Shown here piece by piece: positions 6,422 to 17,475 of a stretch of 64,000 bases of DNA; position 1 is the first letter of the stretch, and the number at the start of each line of letters is the position of its first letter. The notes beneath the pieces are model-generated. The model saw nothing but the letters and a program-made list of their open reading frames with translations. It did not search any database and was not told the origin of the DNA. Origin of the DNA: an uncultured Bacteroidales bacterium (GTDB lineage Bacteria > Bacteroidota > Bacteroidia > Bacteroidales > Paludibacteraceae); contig CADCBP010000015.1 of the NCBI GenBank assembly GCA_902799705.1, forward strand, positions 1-64,000, read 5' to 3'. Position numbers and translations under genes: made by a program.

Positions 6422-8131
6422 ATGAAAAATTTAATTACTTATTTGAAAACTCTGTGGAGTCGGGTAGCGGACTCACAGAGAAACGACAGAAGACATGACT
6501 GTCGGTTGACCGTCGGCTCACCGTCGGGAATGACTGCAAAATTGATGCTGAAACTCGTATCCGTTTTAGTACTCATTCTGACCATCGGCATCGGAAATGC
6601 GTGGGGAGCTGATGCGACAGTTACATTGACATTTGAAGGTTCTGGAAGTTTTCCTAACAACTCTAATTGGACATGTGAGGGTACAGAAAACACTTCTCAA
6701 AACCACACGACATCTGGTAGTAAAAGTTGCCAATTTGCGACTACATCTACAAAATATATCACCTACAAAAACTCTCTTACCGGAATAAAATCGGTATCTT
6801 TGTGGGGCACACGAACTACGAATAATGGCACCAATCCAACTTTTACTGTACAAAAATCCACTGATGGCGGTTCATCGTGGACTGATGTGACGAGTGGATC
6901 TTTTAGTCTTACAAAAAATACTTGGTTGCAAAAAACTTACACATTTACGAAGTTTACAGGTATGGTTCGACTCAAATACGTTTGCGGAACAACCGCTGTG
7001 AAAATATTTGATGATATAGAAATTACATACGAAGCTGCTTCTGATCCCAAATATACTTTGAAAGTTCCAGATGGTGAAGGAGGCTATGTTACATACTCCA
7101 ACAAAGTTAAAGCTGATTTAACACAAGAAACAGCTGAGGGAGGACATGAATGCTCTGGCAATCTTGATGGTTCATATTCTGGTTGGCACGTTGGCGAGGT
7201 GGCAACGCCAATAGCATCTCCAGGAACGACATATAATCATACAACTGCTGGAGATATGCCATCAGACGGAAGCACTCTTTACGCATTATTCCGCCAAAAT
7301 AGCAGTCCTAATTATTGGCATACCAAGCCTCTTTGCGAGGAGAGTTGTTTGAATATAGTAACTCCGGAAGCAGGAACAAAGACAAATGTAACTACTATAG
7401 CATTTAATAAAGCGAGTGTAGAAACATGTAGCGAAACAGCTGCAGACAGGCAAGTGACAATAACAATTACTCCTGCAAGTTGTTATACTGTTCCATCAAG
7501 CACGCGTTTAGATGTAACGGGAGCAACTTATGTGAGTGGTCCTACAGACAATGGGAATGGTACATATAGTTTTGTATATCAGTTTGCGCAAAATGCAACG
7601 GGTACTAAAACATTCAATGCAAGTTTATCCACCACAGCAACTTACACCGTTAGTTATGCTAAAGGTAACGTGCCTTCTGGAGGCGGTTCGATTAGTGGCT
7701 CACATGCCAATGATACCAAAACTTGCGGCACAAGTATGGCGTTACCCGGCGAGACATTCCACACAACCGGTTATACGCAGACAGGATGGTCCAAGACCAA
7801 TGGTGGTTCGCAGTATGCCGCTGTGGGTGGTAGTTATACTGACAATGCAGCGCAGACCTTCTATCCGGTTTGGACGGCGAATAAATACACCGTTACATGG
7901 AGTGTGAATGGTTCTACATATCAGACCACATCTAATGTGCCGTACAACACGACGATTTCTACTCCGGCGAATCCGAGTGTGCCGGGTGAGTGTACGGGAA
8001 GTACTTTCATGGGATGGACAGCAAACTCCGGTTGGGCAAGCGATAGTGCGCCGGGAGATTTGTTCAATGGTACTTCACCTAAAATTACGGGTGATATAAC
8101 ATTCTACGCAGTATTTGCGGATGAGAAATGA
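6422..8131 (+). CDS. Secreted Listeria-Bacteroides repeat protein
   Basis: A 569-residue exported protein. The N-terminus has an unusually long n-region (about 40 residues) before a hydrophobic core (MLKLVSVLVLILTIGIGN) and an AWGA cleavage site near residue 62. Part of the n-region is encoded by three 11-bp repeats (6499-6531). After a beta-rich region come at least two copies of the InlB-B/Flg_new type of repeat: YTVSYAKGNVPSGGG ... TGYTQTGWSKTNGG ... TFYPVWTANKYTVTW, and STFMGWTANSGWAS ... ITFYAVFADEK. The protein ends right after the last repeat, with no C-terminal tail like that of its neighbour. It is followed in the same frame by two TGA codons, then 39 bases to the start of the next, much larger paralogue. 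It may be a complete short paralogue or a piece of a once-longer protein. Confidence 0.8.
   Translation: MKNLITYLKTLWSRVADSQRNDRRHDCRLTVGSPSGMTAKLMLKLVSVLVLILTIGIGNAWGADATVTLTFEGSGSFPNNSNWTCEGTENTSQNHTTSGSKSCQFATTSTKYITYKNSLTGIKSVSLWGTRTTNNGTNPTFTVQKSTDGGSSWTDVTSGSFSLTKNTWLQKTYTFTKFTGMVRLKYVCGTTAVKIFDDIEITYEAASDPKYTLKVPDGEGGYVTYSNKVKADLTQETAEGGHECSGNLDGSYSGWHVGEVATPIASPGTTYNHTTAGDMPSDGSTLYALFRQNSSPNYWHTKPLCEESCLNIVTPEAGTKTNVTTIAFNKASVETCSETAADRQVTITITPASCYTVPSSTRLDVTGATYVSGPTDNGNGTYSFVYQFAQNATGTKTFNASLSTTATYTVSYAKGNVPSGGGSISGSHANDTKTCGTSMALPGETFHTTGYTQTGWSKTNGGSQYAAVGGSYTDNAAQTFYPVWTANKYTVTWSVNGSTYQTTSNVPYNTTISTPANPSVPGECTGSTFMGWTANSGWASDSAPGDLFNGTSPKITGDITFYAVFADEK
6499..6531. repeat. 11-bp repeat in signal n-region
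   Basis: Three 11-bp units, CTGTCGGTTGA, CCGTCGGCTCA and CCGTCGGGAAT, encode part of the residues before the signal-peptide core of the gene at 6422. Eleven is not a multiple of three, so any copy-number change would shift the frame or move the usable start. Confidence 0.65.
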
Positions 8132-8173
8132 TGAATGAGAGAAGGATGTTTAACAATTAAAATTGAAACGATT

Positions 8174-11100
8174 ATGAAAGCAAATTTTAATATAGCAAAA
8201 AATGTTCGTAACTCTCGTTCTATCAATGCATTAGGTGCATTAAGAAAGTTACAAGGTCTAGGACTTCTCCTTTGCGCCCTACTGTTAGGTAGTTCACAGG
8301 TGTGGGGAGCAAATGCCAGTATCACATTTTCCACTCTTGGATTAACAAATGGAGTGCAATACACCGACCCATTTGAACTTGATGATAATGTGACCATTAC
8401 TTTTGCCGGAGGTGGTAATGATGGAAAGTATTATACAACCGGTTCTGGTATTCGTACATATGGTGGCGGTACTATTACAGTCGCAACTACAAGCGGTAAA
8501 ATTACTGCTGCAACATTTACTTTTGCATCCGGTTATGCCCCTGGGGACGATGTGGCTGACAAGGGTACGTGGACTTCCTCGAATAGTTCATGGTCTGGGA
8601 ATGCCTCATCATTTACATTGACTCGTCCTTCCGGTTCTGGAAACTGGCGATTGCAAAGCGTAAGTGTTACATATACTCCTGCCGCATCCGGTTATACAGT
8701 AGATTTTGCGGTTAACCCAGCTGGCTATGGAACAGTGTCTCCATCAGCACAATTGACAGGTGTAGCGAGCGGTACGGCAATTACAAAAAGCAGTAATACC
8801 GTAACAATTGGAGGAACAACCGTCACGGCAACTCCTCATGCTTCGGATGCAACTTATAACTATGCATTTAATAACTGGACAGTTACGGATAATTTAACAT
8901 CCGTAACCAAGAATGTTACCGTGACAGCAAACTTTACGCGTAGCGCGCGCTCTTTTAGCAATTATCGTACTTTGTGTTCGACGACTGAGCCGAGACTGAC
9001 GGTAAGTCCGGCAAGTTTGACAGAGTTGGATTATATTGTAGGGAGCGGTCCGAGTGCGGCAAAGAGTTTCAGCATGAGCGGAACGAACCTGACGAGCGGA
9101 ACGCTGACCGTTACTGCACCGACGAATTTCCAAGTAAGTAAGGCAAGCGGTTCCGGTTGGGCAAGTAGTATTACGTTTACTGGTGTAAGCGGCACATTGG
9201 TAGCAACTACTGTATATGTACGTCTGGCAACAGGCAAGAGTGCAGGCGAATATTCCGGCAATGTATCTATCAGCGGTTGTGGATTGGAGTCTGCAGTCAA
9301 TGTGGCATTAAGCGGAACGGTGTTCCAGCCAACGATTATAGCTACTCCGGCAAGTGTAAGTTGGAGCACCGCTGTTGGAGTGGCACCTACGACACAAAGT
9401 GTAACAATTACCGGAACTCACTTGAAAGGTGCTATTTCTGCTACCTTAAACGGAACAGACGCCGGTTCATTCAGTATCAGTACAACCAGCATAGATAAAG
9501 CAACTGCAGAAGGTGCCGGTGGTACAATAACTATCACTTATACAGGTTCTTACGCTGCAACAACAACCAAAACTGCCAATATCCAATTGACAGCTTCGGA
9601 TGCTACGACGGTTAATGTACCTATTACATTTAATGTGATAACTGATCCTAACTTGTATTTCTTGACCGACCTTGAAGATATTGGCCCCAAAGACAAGGTG
9701 ATTATCGTAAGTTACAAAGATGCAGGAGGCCTGGCAGAAGAAGATAGAGCACTACCTTCGTATCCTACTTATACTAAGGATCCAGCATCCGTTGACGTAA
9801 AAAGTGCGATTTCGGCTAATAGACAGACTTTGACCTATTCTGGAACGGCATTACAATGGAACATTGTTTATAATTCCACAACTAAGCAATTTACTGCAAA
9901 TCAATATGGAGAAAATGATGTTAAATTGGCATGTAAGGATGATAATTCAGGAGTACAACTTGGTACAACCTATACAAATACAACATTTACTCTTGCTACC
10001 GTTGAGATTAGCGAAACAGATTATCTATATATTAAAAACATTGAAACTGGTAGATTTTTAGGTGTTTATAATTCCGACAAATGGAAATGCTATAACCCAA
10101 TAAATGCAAATATATACTACCAAGATGTTGCCTTTTACGTTCAACCATCGACAGATCCGTATGTAACCTTAGGCTCAAGCTTTACCGAGTTTACTTATGA
10201 ATACAATCACGGACCGAGTGTGGCACAGAGTTTCACGGTAAGCGGTGAACATTTGTCAGCCAATTTGGTTGTTACTGCTCCGAGTAATTATCAGGTATGT
10301 AAGACTATTGATGGAACATACACGAGTTCGGTTAGTTTCACACCTTCAACCGGAACGGTAAGCGAGCAGACTGTTTATATCCGTTTGGTGGCAGGATTGG
10401 CAGTGGGCGAGTATGACTATGCACAATCCGGAGGTTTGAGTGTGACCAGTACCGGTGCTAATCCTGTCAAAGCGGCATTGGAAGGTAGTGTAACGCCAGA
10501 GTCGTTCACGGTAACGGCGACGAGTAGCAATGTCAGTCATGGTACTGTATCTCCGGCTTCGCAGAGCACTACTACAAATATGACGATAACAGCCAGTCCT
10601 TTGGACGGTTATCGTGTAGTCAGTGGTGCAGGCGGTTATACCGTAACAGCCGGTACAGCCAGTGTGACGAATAACGGCGACAATACGTTTACCGTAACGC
10701 CGAGTACGGATTGTACGGTACGTATTAACTTTGAGGCTATTCCGACGCACAAAGTGACGTATTGGGCAACCGGCACGAAAGTACAGGAGAGCGATGTCCG
10801 CGAAGGAGCAGCCATTCCGGACCAGACAACCGAGACGGCATCCGCAATAGAGGCATATTGCGGCAACAGAGAGCATTTCGTAGGGTGGACAACGACATCG
10901 GGTTATTCGCACGCGACGAACGCTCCAGCAGGCATGATAACAACGATGTCTCCGGGCGGAACGATGAGCACGAGCGATGTGAACTACTATGCGGTGTTTG
11001 CGAATACGGGTGGAACGAGCACGACTTTCAGCCGTGTGACCAGTTTGTCACAGTTAGCGGATGGAGATGTCATTGCTATTGTTGCAGAGCAATCCGGTGG

Positions 11101-14100
11101 ACAAATCTTTGGTACCAGTGCTGACCATAAGGGTGGTGCTGCTCCTTCGGAGACAGCAGGTAAGATTACTGTTAGTGCAAGTACAAACCAATGGACATTA
11201 GAGGCTTCTTCTACAAGTTGGAAATTGCATAAGGGCGATAACAACGCCGATATTCTTTGTGCAGACTTGACTTATTCGGCATACGGTAACGCAATGAGCA
11301 TTGTGGATGCGAAAACATCTAACTACTTCTTTATTAAGAGTAGTAGTAAGGCATTAGAATACTTTGGTAGCACTTGGCAGTTCTATACTATTTCCAATCC
11401 TGCTACGGATGCTCAAAACGGAAATGTAAGATTAAAGATTTACAAGCAGGATGCAGGATTTGTGGATTATACAACCGAATGCTGCTCGCTGCAACCGGTA
11501 ACGGATGTGGTGGTTAACTCGATGACCAATACTTCCGTGACATTGAGCTGGACTTTACCTGCCTCTACAGCCGGTATTACCAAGTTCCAAGTAATTGATG
11601 TGGATAATGGTAATGCGGTAGTAAAGGATAATATCAGCACCAGTGCTACCAATTCAGGAAGTATCAGCGGATTAACAAAATGTAACACATACCACTATAA
11701 GGTCGTTTCGTATAGTAGTACGTGTACGGTAACTTCTTCTGCTATTGAATTCCGGCCGTTTGGAGATGCCAGAACGGTTAATTTCAATTATAATGGTGGA
11801 TCCGGAACCCCGGCTTCGTTCACGACTTCTTGCGACGGCACGTCAACTACTCTGCCTACACCTGATGCCCGCGATGGTTACACATTCTTAGGTTGGTGGT
11901 CAGCATCCAGCGGTGGTGTAAAGAAAGGTGACGCGGGAGACATCTATACTGTATCCGGGAACACTACTATTTGGGCTCATTGGGCACAGAACTTCACGGT
12001 AACGTATGACCGCGTTGGCGGAACCAATGTGTGCGCGAATGAGACTTGCGGTGCAGGTATGACCTATACCGTATGTGGTACCGAGCCTACGAAGAGCGGA
12101 TATAACTTCAGCGGATGGTTGAGCAATGAGGCTACGCCGCAGACCTATGCGGCAGGTGCAACCTTCACGATGCCTGCAGCGAATGTGACATTGACAGCTC
12201 AATGGACAGCAAACTGGCGTAACTTGACATTCAATGTTCCAGAAGGCGGCGGTTCGATAACTGGCGGTCCTGCAGGAAATCATGTGCTGGACAACCATAC
12301 GTTCACCTTCCCGAATATTACCGGCAAGTCGGATTCTAAATGGTGTTGGACCTTCTTGGGTTGGACAGAGACCGCGCCGAACGGAAGCGGTAGATGGGAT
12401 GTTACGCCAAGCTATATAGCAGGTGGCGCAACTTCAGGTGCTATTACAAGCGATAAGGTCTATTATGCGGTTTATTCCAAGACCGGTGCAGGTGCAAGTG
12501 GAACGGTCGAGTTGACGAGTAGTGATATCTCACGACTTTATACAGAATATGTGAGTGGTACAGAAAATATTCCTTATGGTACCTCACATAGCGTGACCGC
12601 TACTGACGGAAGCGTTTGGACAACAACGGGACAGCAAACAAATGGAAATAAAACTATAATTCAGGTCACGAATGCCAGTGGCGTTTGGATACAACTTCCT
12701 GTTGTAGGAGGAGAATATAACTCTATAACAATAAGTCACAACTCAAATTCCTCTGCTCGTTCTATAGCATATCGAACAGCAGCGGCAGGAAGTGACGTGG
12801 CTTCGGCTACTACTGCCGCATCCTCGTCCGGTCCGACAACAATTACAATAAGTAGTGGTGGAACAACGGGAGGCTACATCGTGAATACAAGCGGTTATCA
12901 GTACCAAATATCAGGTATCACTGCTTCTTATGGTCCTCCCGCAGTGTACGGTTACACGTTGGATGATTGTCCTTGTGTAGTTGAAGAGTTTGATTTGACA
13001 TACGATGCAAACGCGACAAACTTCCCCGGTTCGACTACGTCTTGTACGGGTGTTACTGATTACAGATGGGAGGATCACGATAATGAATATACCATCTGTT
13101 CGACTGAGCCGACTCTTGAAGGTTATAAGTTTACTCATTGGGCGACGAACGCTAACGGAAGCGGAACAACGTACGATGCGGGCGAAGTGATTACCTGCGT
13201 AGGCGAGACACCTATTACATTATACGCACAATACGAGCGCGTATATACGGTGACCTTTAATAATCAAGGAGTGACAACTCCTGTAACGCAGACATCAGAA
13301 GGAGCTACTATTGCTGTTCCGAGTGCAACCACTCCGTGTAGTGCAGAGTGGGCATTCGTTGGTTGGAGCGAGACGGCAATTGCTCCGATGTCAATGTTAC
13401 CGACTTTGGAGATTACCGCCGGAACAAGCACTTATACTCCGGATGATGACATAACGCTTTATGCCATCTATCGGAAGACCAGTGAGTCGTCTCCATTCGT
13501 AGCAGGTATGAGCGGTGCATATAAGATTTCGAACGGTAGTACCGTTTATGCGGGTGCATGCAATAACAGCAAGCTGCCGGAGACAAATGCCGCAGGTGCA
13601 TGTGTATTCTACATCAAATATATATCTGCTGATGGTGGCAAATACACGATTCAACAAGCTGATGGCAAATATCTGAAATATGCGGGTTCATCGACCTCTT
13701 TGGCTTTGGATGAAGAAACTCCATACTATTGGACAATGACTCAGAACGGCAGTCTATGGCATGTGCTTGGTGTGGGGTCTGGTCACTATCTGCAACATAG
13801 CAGCGGAACAGGCTTTAAGGCATACAATGGAAGTGGTTATACCGATATTGCATTCGTTGCAGCAGAAGGTCAGTATTATTATCGTACAATGAGTTGTGCG
13901 GATGAATTTGACATTACCTTCCATGATAACGGAACGACCATCAACTGGGCTGAAGGTCATCCAGAAGCGACATACAAAGACTTGGCGGATGCGACAGTAG
14001 TAAGTACCTTCCCGACGGCGACGTTTGACGGCTGGACATTCTTAGGATGGCGTACGGCTGATTATGAAGAGAGCACAACCGCTCCGGCAGCTTCCGGTAT

Positions 14101-17100
14101 ATATAGTACCGGAGGAAACGCATTAACGATTTCTTCTGCCGATGTAGATTTGTATCCGGTCTTCACCCGCTTTGAAGACAACCCGCCATTTGATGAGATC
14201 AATGGTGGTGACTACTATATCTACTTCTTGGAAGAAGGCAGCGACGATGGTTATGGCGCAGCGCGCCGCGTATATGCGGGTTCCTACGCGGATCATAAAC
14301 GCTATAATAGTACTGCAATTTGTGCAAGTGCAACCGAGTTTACGTTCACCAAGTTGGAAAATGGCAATTGGACGATTTATGATAAAACGACAAACAAATA
14401 CTTGTATGCAGAGGGAAATGACTGGCTGAAACAACAAGCGAGTGCCACAGGTGCCGAGTGGACGCTGACAGTAAACGGGAACGCGTTCGATGCCTATTGC
14501 GTAGGTACGAGTTATGGTCAGATATCAGCATACGGCAACGGTTTAAGTGCTACGTTTGAGAACTATGCACGTTCGAACATAGGTTCTCAGCCAAATTATC
14601 ACCGCGTATATTTGGGCGGCTGTACAAACCGTACATTTACGACCAGCCCTTCGACGACTCCTTATATCACGATGAATGGCGAAGTGGCTCCTATCACTTC
14701 TTCGCAGAATGGGGCTGTTCGTGCAACGAATGTACTGTCTGTTTCCGGTGGAAACTTTACTCCAAGCACAGGAGTGATTACCATCACTTCAAACAATAGC
14801 GATGTCTATTTCTCGCTCAGTGCTGACAAGAACTTTGCTAAGGGAGTAAGTGACCAGCCGAAGACGAGTGTTACCATAACGGCAAACGGAAGCGGAATAG
14901 TAACTCCTACACCGGTATATGTTCACTATAAACCAAGCAGCAACACGGATGCAGTAACCGACGTAACGATTACCGCCTCTTATACCGGAGCGGAGGATGC
15001 CGAAGTGACCGCCGAGGTGCGCTCCGTGAAGGAGAACTTCGTGATTGCATCCAAGGTGGGTGGCAACTGGTACGCATTGCCGGCTAATATGGGTGCAGAA
15101 GGAGTATTTGAACCGGTGCTGATTGATGTGGACGAGAGCAGCAAGATTGCTTACGGACCTGCAACGGTAGGTTACAAGATGTGGCCGGTACAAACGGTTA
15201 ACGGCGGCACGGACGAGTATGCGGCGAATGGAGACAAAGTTCGTTTTGCAGGCAATAGTAACGCCGGTTTATGGGCATCCAACTCCAATAACCACATCCG
15301 TAACTGGGCGACTATCACCGCTATCGGCAGCACTGCAGAGACTCCGGCATCATACGAGTGGATCATAGAGACCGAGAATCGTGAGGCTTATACACTGAAA
15401 TCGGCTTATAACACCAACTACTTGGATTTGTACCGTCCGTCAAGCGGAGCTCATGCAGGCAAGTTGGTTTGGGCAAGCAACAGCACTTACGAGACGAACG
15501 AGATACACTTCTTCCCGTTGGAGGAGCGCGAAGTGATAACTATCATCCCGCGCGAATGGAAAACAAACGGACTGGTATTCTCTGTTGCGGCAGATAACCA
15601 GATTACGGCTGCAAGTTACAAGATTGGTACCGGCAGTGAGACAAGCACGACCTATACCCGTCACTCTACCGGTGGCTACGGTCTGTACGAAGTTGCACTG
15701 CCTGACCTGACCAGTCAGTACGGCAAACTGCTGACACTGAAGTTGACCATCAGCGGCACGCCTACCTACGCGACAACGACCATTCCTATCATCGTAAATG
15801 CGAATGCGAGCACGAAAGACAGCGAGCCGTTTGTGACCTTGTGTGCCGCCACAAAAGATTATGACGTAGTGGTATTGGACGGCAAGACGCTGACCACAGA
15901 TGCTAGCGCAAGCGGAGCATGCAAGTTCCAGAACTTGTATATCTATCCGGGTGCAACCCTTGTGAACGCGGCCAACAATAATCTGAGTGTCCGTTACTTA
16001 GAGTTGCGCGGCGGTATCAAGGGTATAGACCATAAGAGCGATTTGGCACAGGGTGTACCTCATCTGAAGTTAGACAAGAACTTCACCAGTACAGCGGGAG
16101 CGAACCTTGATATGTATGTGAACACCGCTCATTCGTACGCATTGAGTGTTCCATTCAATGTGACACTATCCACAGTGAACTTCGCAAACTCGCTGAATAC
16201 CACGACGAGCGAACCGATCAACGGTACACTGGATGCACAGTTCATGATTATGGAATATGACGGCGAGCAACGCGCTTCTACCGGAAAGGGTTGGAAACAT
16301 ATCACGTCCACGGAACGTGTACTGCACGCCGGCGAAGGATATGTGCTGCAAGGTAAGCGCCCGAAAGGCCAGCCGTTCGCAGTCATCCGCTTCCCATTCA
16401 GCAGCGTAAGCGGTTGGGCAGACGGTAGCGGCGAAGTGACCAAGTCTGCAGTAAGCATCTCTGAACATGCCGGTGGTGCAAGCACCCCGGATAACGACAA
16501 GGGCTGGAACTTACTCGCCAACCCGTACATGGCAACGCTTTCGTATAACGGAGCAGACGAAGGTTGGGCTGCTGATTTCACTGTCGGATCACTCGTGAAA
16601 ACAGACACTGATCCGTGGGACGGCAAATACGAATGGACGAGTACGACTAATGCCTATGTGACGATGCCTAATGAATGGTACACCGAGTTCCCGCAATATC
16701 GTGCGAACTCTGCTCAAGCGGTATTTGAGCCGTTCAAGAACTTCTTCATCCAAGCGAGTGCAAACAGTTCGGTAACGTTCGACAAGTCGAAGCGTGCATC
16801 CGCTCCGCGTTACCTGCTGGCGCAGGAAACAAAAGCACAACCGATCTATGCAGACATCAACCTGACCCACGGAGAGGCATTTGCGCAAGCAGGACTGACC
16901 GTGGACGAGAATGCGACAGCCGGCTATAAGTTCGGTGAGGACCAGAACATCTTCGAGAACCGTGAGGCATTGACTTATCTGAAGATGTACACCGTTGCGG
17001 ACGGACATTATCTGGTAGGTAACACGATGACACCGGCTGAAACGGAAGAACTGATTCCTGTAGAGTTCTATGCTCCGAATGCTGGCGAGTATATCTTCAG

Positions 17101-17404
17101 TCTGGATGACAATTCCGATATCGACCGTCTGGAATATGTAATCCTGTATGACGCCGTACTGGGTCTGAATACCAACCTGTTAACCAATGATTACATGGTA
17201 GAGATGGATGAGACAGGATTGATTGAGAACCGCTTCTCGATAGGCTTGCGGATCAAAGAGAAAGATAACTCGGCAACAGGCATAGGCGATGTGAGCGGAG
17301 ATCCGGAACGACCGTACAAGTTTATCTACCGCGACAAGATGTATATCCTCCGCGGCGGTAAGATCTACGACGCAACGGGCAAACATGTACGTGAGATCAA
17401 GTGA
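8174..17404 (+). CDS. Giant secreted repeat protein, 3,076 residues
   Basis: A very large surface or secreted protein, probably an adhesin or matrix protein. I start it at the ATG at 8174 because the signal peptide (hydrophobic GLLLCALLLG, then QVWGA) lies at the right distance; the in-frame ATG at 8135 only adds an unlikely extension. Recognisable parts are N-terminal Ig-like units with PASLTELDYIVGSGPS-type starts (also near 10.15-10.5 kb), a fibronectin III-like domain at about 11.48-11.76 kb (SVTLSWTLP), several Listeria-Bacteroides repeats (TVNFNYNGGSGTP ... GYTFLGWW near 11.77-11.98 kb, and others near 12.0, 13.0, 13.3 and 13.9 kb), lectin-like stretches (GKYLKYAGSS), and a non-repeated C-terminal part of about 500 residues. 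It ends with the tail FIYRDKMYILRGGKIYD, shared with three other proteins here. The ligand is unknown. Codon use becomes less AT-rich towards the 3' end. Confidence 0.85.
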   Translation: MKANFNIAKNVRNSRSINALGALRKLQGLGLLLCALLLGSSQVWGANASITFSTLGLTNGVQYTDPFELDDNVTITFAGGGNDGKYYTTGSGIRTYGGGTITVATTSGKITAATFTFASGYAPGDDVADKGTWTSSNSSWSGNASSFTLTRPSGSGNWRLQSVSVTYTPAASGYTVDFAVNPAGYGTVSPSAQLTGVASGTAITKSSNTVTIGGTTVTATPHASDATYNYAFNNWTVTDNLTSVTKNVTVTANFTRSARSFSNYRTLCSTTEPRLTVSPASLTELDYIVGSGPSAAKSFSMSGTNLTSGTLTVTAPTNFQVSKASGSGWASSITFTGVSGTLVATTVYVRLATGKSAGEYSGNVSISGCGLESAVNVALSGTVFQPTIIATPASVSWSTAVGVAPTTQSVTITGTHLKGAISATLNGTDAGSFSISTTSIDKATAEGAGGTITITYTGSYAATTTKTANIQLTASDATTVNVPITFNVITDPNLYFLTDLEDIGPKDKVIIVSYKDAGGLAEEDRALPSYPTYTKDPASVDVKSAISANRQTLTYSGTALQWNIVYNSTTKQFTANQYGENDVKLACKDDNSGVQLGTTYTNTTFTLATVEISETDYLYIKNIETGRFLGVYNSDKWKCYNPINANIYYQDVAFYVQPSTDPYVTLGSSFTEFTYEYNHGPSVAQSFTVSGEHLSANLVVTAPSNYQVCKTIDGTYTSSVSFTPSTGTVSEQTVYIRLVAGLAVGEYDYAQSGGLSVTSTGANPVKAALEGSVTPESFTVTATSSNVSHGTVSPASQSTTTNMTITASPLDGYRVVSGAGGYTVTAGTASVTNNGDNTFTVTPSTDCTVRINFEAIPTHKVTYWATGTKVQESDVREGAAIPDQTTETASAIEAYCGNREHFVGWTTTSGYSHATNAPAGMITTMSPGGTMSTSDVNYYAVFANTGGTSTTFSRVTSLSQLADGDVIAIVAEQSGGQIFGTSADHKGGAAPSETAGKITVSASTNQWTLEASSTSWKLHKGDNNADILCADLTYSAYGNAMSIVDAKTSNYFFIKSSSKALEYFGSTWQFYTISNPATDAQNGNVRLKIYKQDAGFVDYTTECCSLQPVTDVVVNSMTNTSVTLSWTLPASTAGITKFQVIDVDNGNAVVKDNISTSATNSGSISGLTKCNTYHYKVVSYSSTCTVTSSAIEFRPFGDARTVNFNYNGGSGTPASFTTSCDGTSTTLPTPDARDGYTFLGWWSASSGGVKKGDAGDIYTVSGNTTIWAHWAQNFTVTYDRVGGTNVCANETCGAGMTYTVCGTEPTKSGYNFSGWLSNEATPQTYAAGATFTMPAANVTLTAQWTANWRNLTFNVPEGGGSITGGPAGNHVLDNHTFTFPNITGKSDSKWCWTFLGWTETAPNGSGRWDVTPSYIAGGATSGAITSDKVYYAVYSKTGAGASGTVELTSSDISRLYTEYVSGTENIPYGTSHSVTATDGSVWTTTGQQTNGNKTIIQVTNASGVWIQLPVVGGEYNSITISHNSNSSARSIAYRTAAAGSDVASATTAASSSGPTTITISSGGTTGGYIVNTSGYQYQISGITASYGPPAVYGYTLDDCPCVVEEFDLTYDANATNFPGSTTSCTGVTDYRWEDHDNEYTICSTEPTLEGYKFTHWATNANGSGTTYDAGEVITCVGETPITLYAQYERVYTVTFNNQGVTTPVTQTSEGATIAVPSATTPCSAEWAFVGWSETAIAPMSMLPTLEITAGTSTYTPDDDITLYAIYRKTSESSPFVAGMSGAYKISNGSTVYAGACNNSKLPETNAAGACVFYIKYISADGGKYTIQQADGKYLKYAGSSTSLALDEETPYYWTMTQNGSLWHVLGVGSGHYLQHSSGTGFKAYNGSGYTDIAFVAAEGQYYYRTMSCADEFDITFHDNGTTINWAEGHPEATYKDLADATVVSTFPTATFDGWTFLGWRTADYEESTTAPAASGIYSTGGNALTISSADVDLYPVFTRFEDNPPFDEINGGDYYIYFLEEGSDDGYGAARRVYAGSYADHKRYNSTAICASATEFTFTKLENGNWTIYDKTTNKYLYAEGNDWLKQQASATGAEWTLTVNGNAFDAYCVGTSYGQISAYGNGLSATFENYARSNIGSQPNYHRVYLGGCTNRTFTTSPSTTPYITMNGEVAPITSSQNGAVRATNVLSVSGGNFTPSTGVITITSNNSDVYFSLSADKNFAKGVSDQPKTSVTITANGSGIVTPTPVYVHYKPSSNTDAVTDVTITASYTGAEDAEVTAEVRSVKENFVIASKVGGNWYALPANMGAEGVFEPVLIDVDESSKIAYGPATVGYKMWPVQTVNGGTDEYAANGDKVRFAGNSNAGLWASNSNNHIRNWATITAIGSTAETPASYEWIIETENREAYTLKSAYNTNYLDLYRPSSGAHAGKLVWASNSTYETNEIHFFPLEEREVITIIPREWKTNGLVFSVAADNQITAASYKIGTGSETSTTYTRHSTGGYGLYEVALPDLTSQYGKLLTLKLTISGTPTYATTTIPIIVNANASTKDSEPFVTLCAATKDYDVVVLDGKTLTTDASASGACKFQNLYIYPGATLVNAANNNLSVRYLELRGGIKGIDHKSDLAQGVPHLKLDKNFTSTAGANLDMYVNTAHSYALSVPFNVTLSTVNFANSLNTTTSEPINGTLDAQFMIMEYDGEQRASTGKGWKHITSTERVLHAGEGYVLQGKRPKGQPFAVIRFPFSSVSGWADGSGEVTKSAVSISEHAGGASTPDNDKGWNLLANPYMATLSYNGADEGWAADFTVGSLVKTDTDPWDGKYEWTSTTNAYVTMPNEWYTEFPQYRANSAQAVFEPFKNFFIQASANSSVTFDKSKRASAPRYLLAQETKAQPIYADINLTHGEAFAQAGLTVDENATAGYKFGEDQNIFENREALTYLKMYTVADGHYLVGNTMTPAETEELIPVEFYAPNAGEYIFSLDDNSDIDRLEYVILYDAVLGLNTNLLTNDYMVEMDETGLIENRFSIGLRIKEKDNSATGIGDVSGDPERPYKFIYRDKMYILRGGKIYDATGKHVREIK

Positions 17405-17407
17405 TCT

Positions 17408-17462
17408 CAATGTTTAAAGTTTAATGTTTAATGAATGAACGAATGAATGTTTAACGAATGAA
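17408..17462. repeat. Word-repeat spacer (GTTTAA / AATGAATG)
   Basis: The gap after the giant gene is built of short recurring words (TGTTTAA, TTTAATG, GAATGAA). It is one of many low-complexity word-repeat patches in this genome. Confidence 0.55.
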
Positions 17463-17475
17463 AGAGTTAAAGATT

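Noticed and set aside
8129..8173. Readthrough of the double TGA to join the two repeat proteins
   Set aside because: The downstream protein has its own signal peptide, which would be internal in a fusion; no selenocysteine or recoding element is visible.
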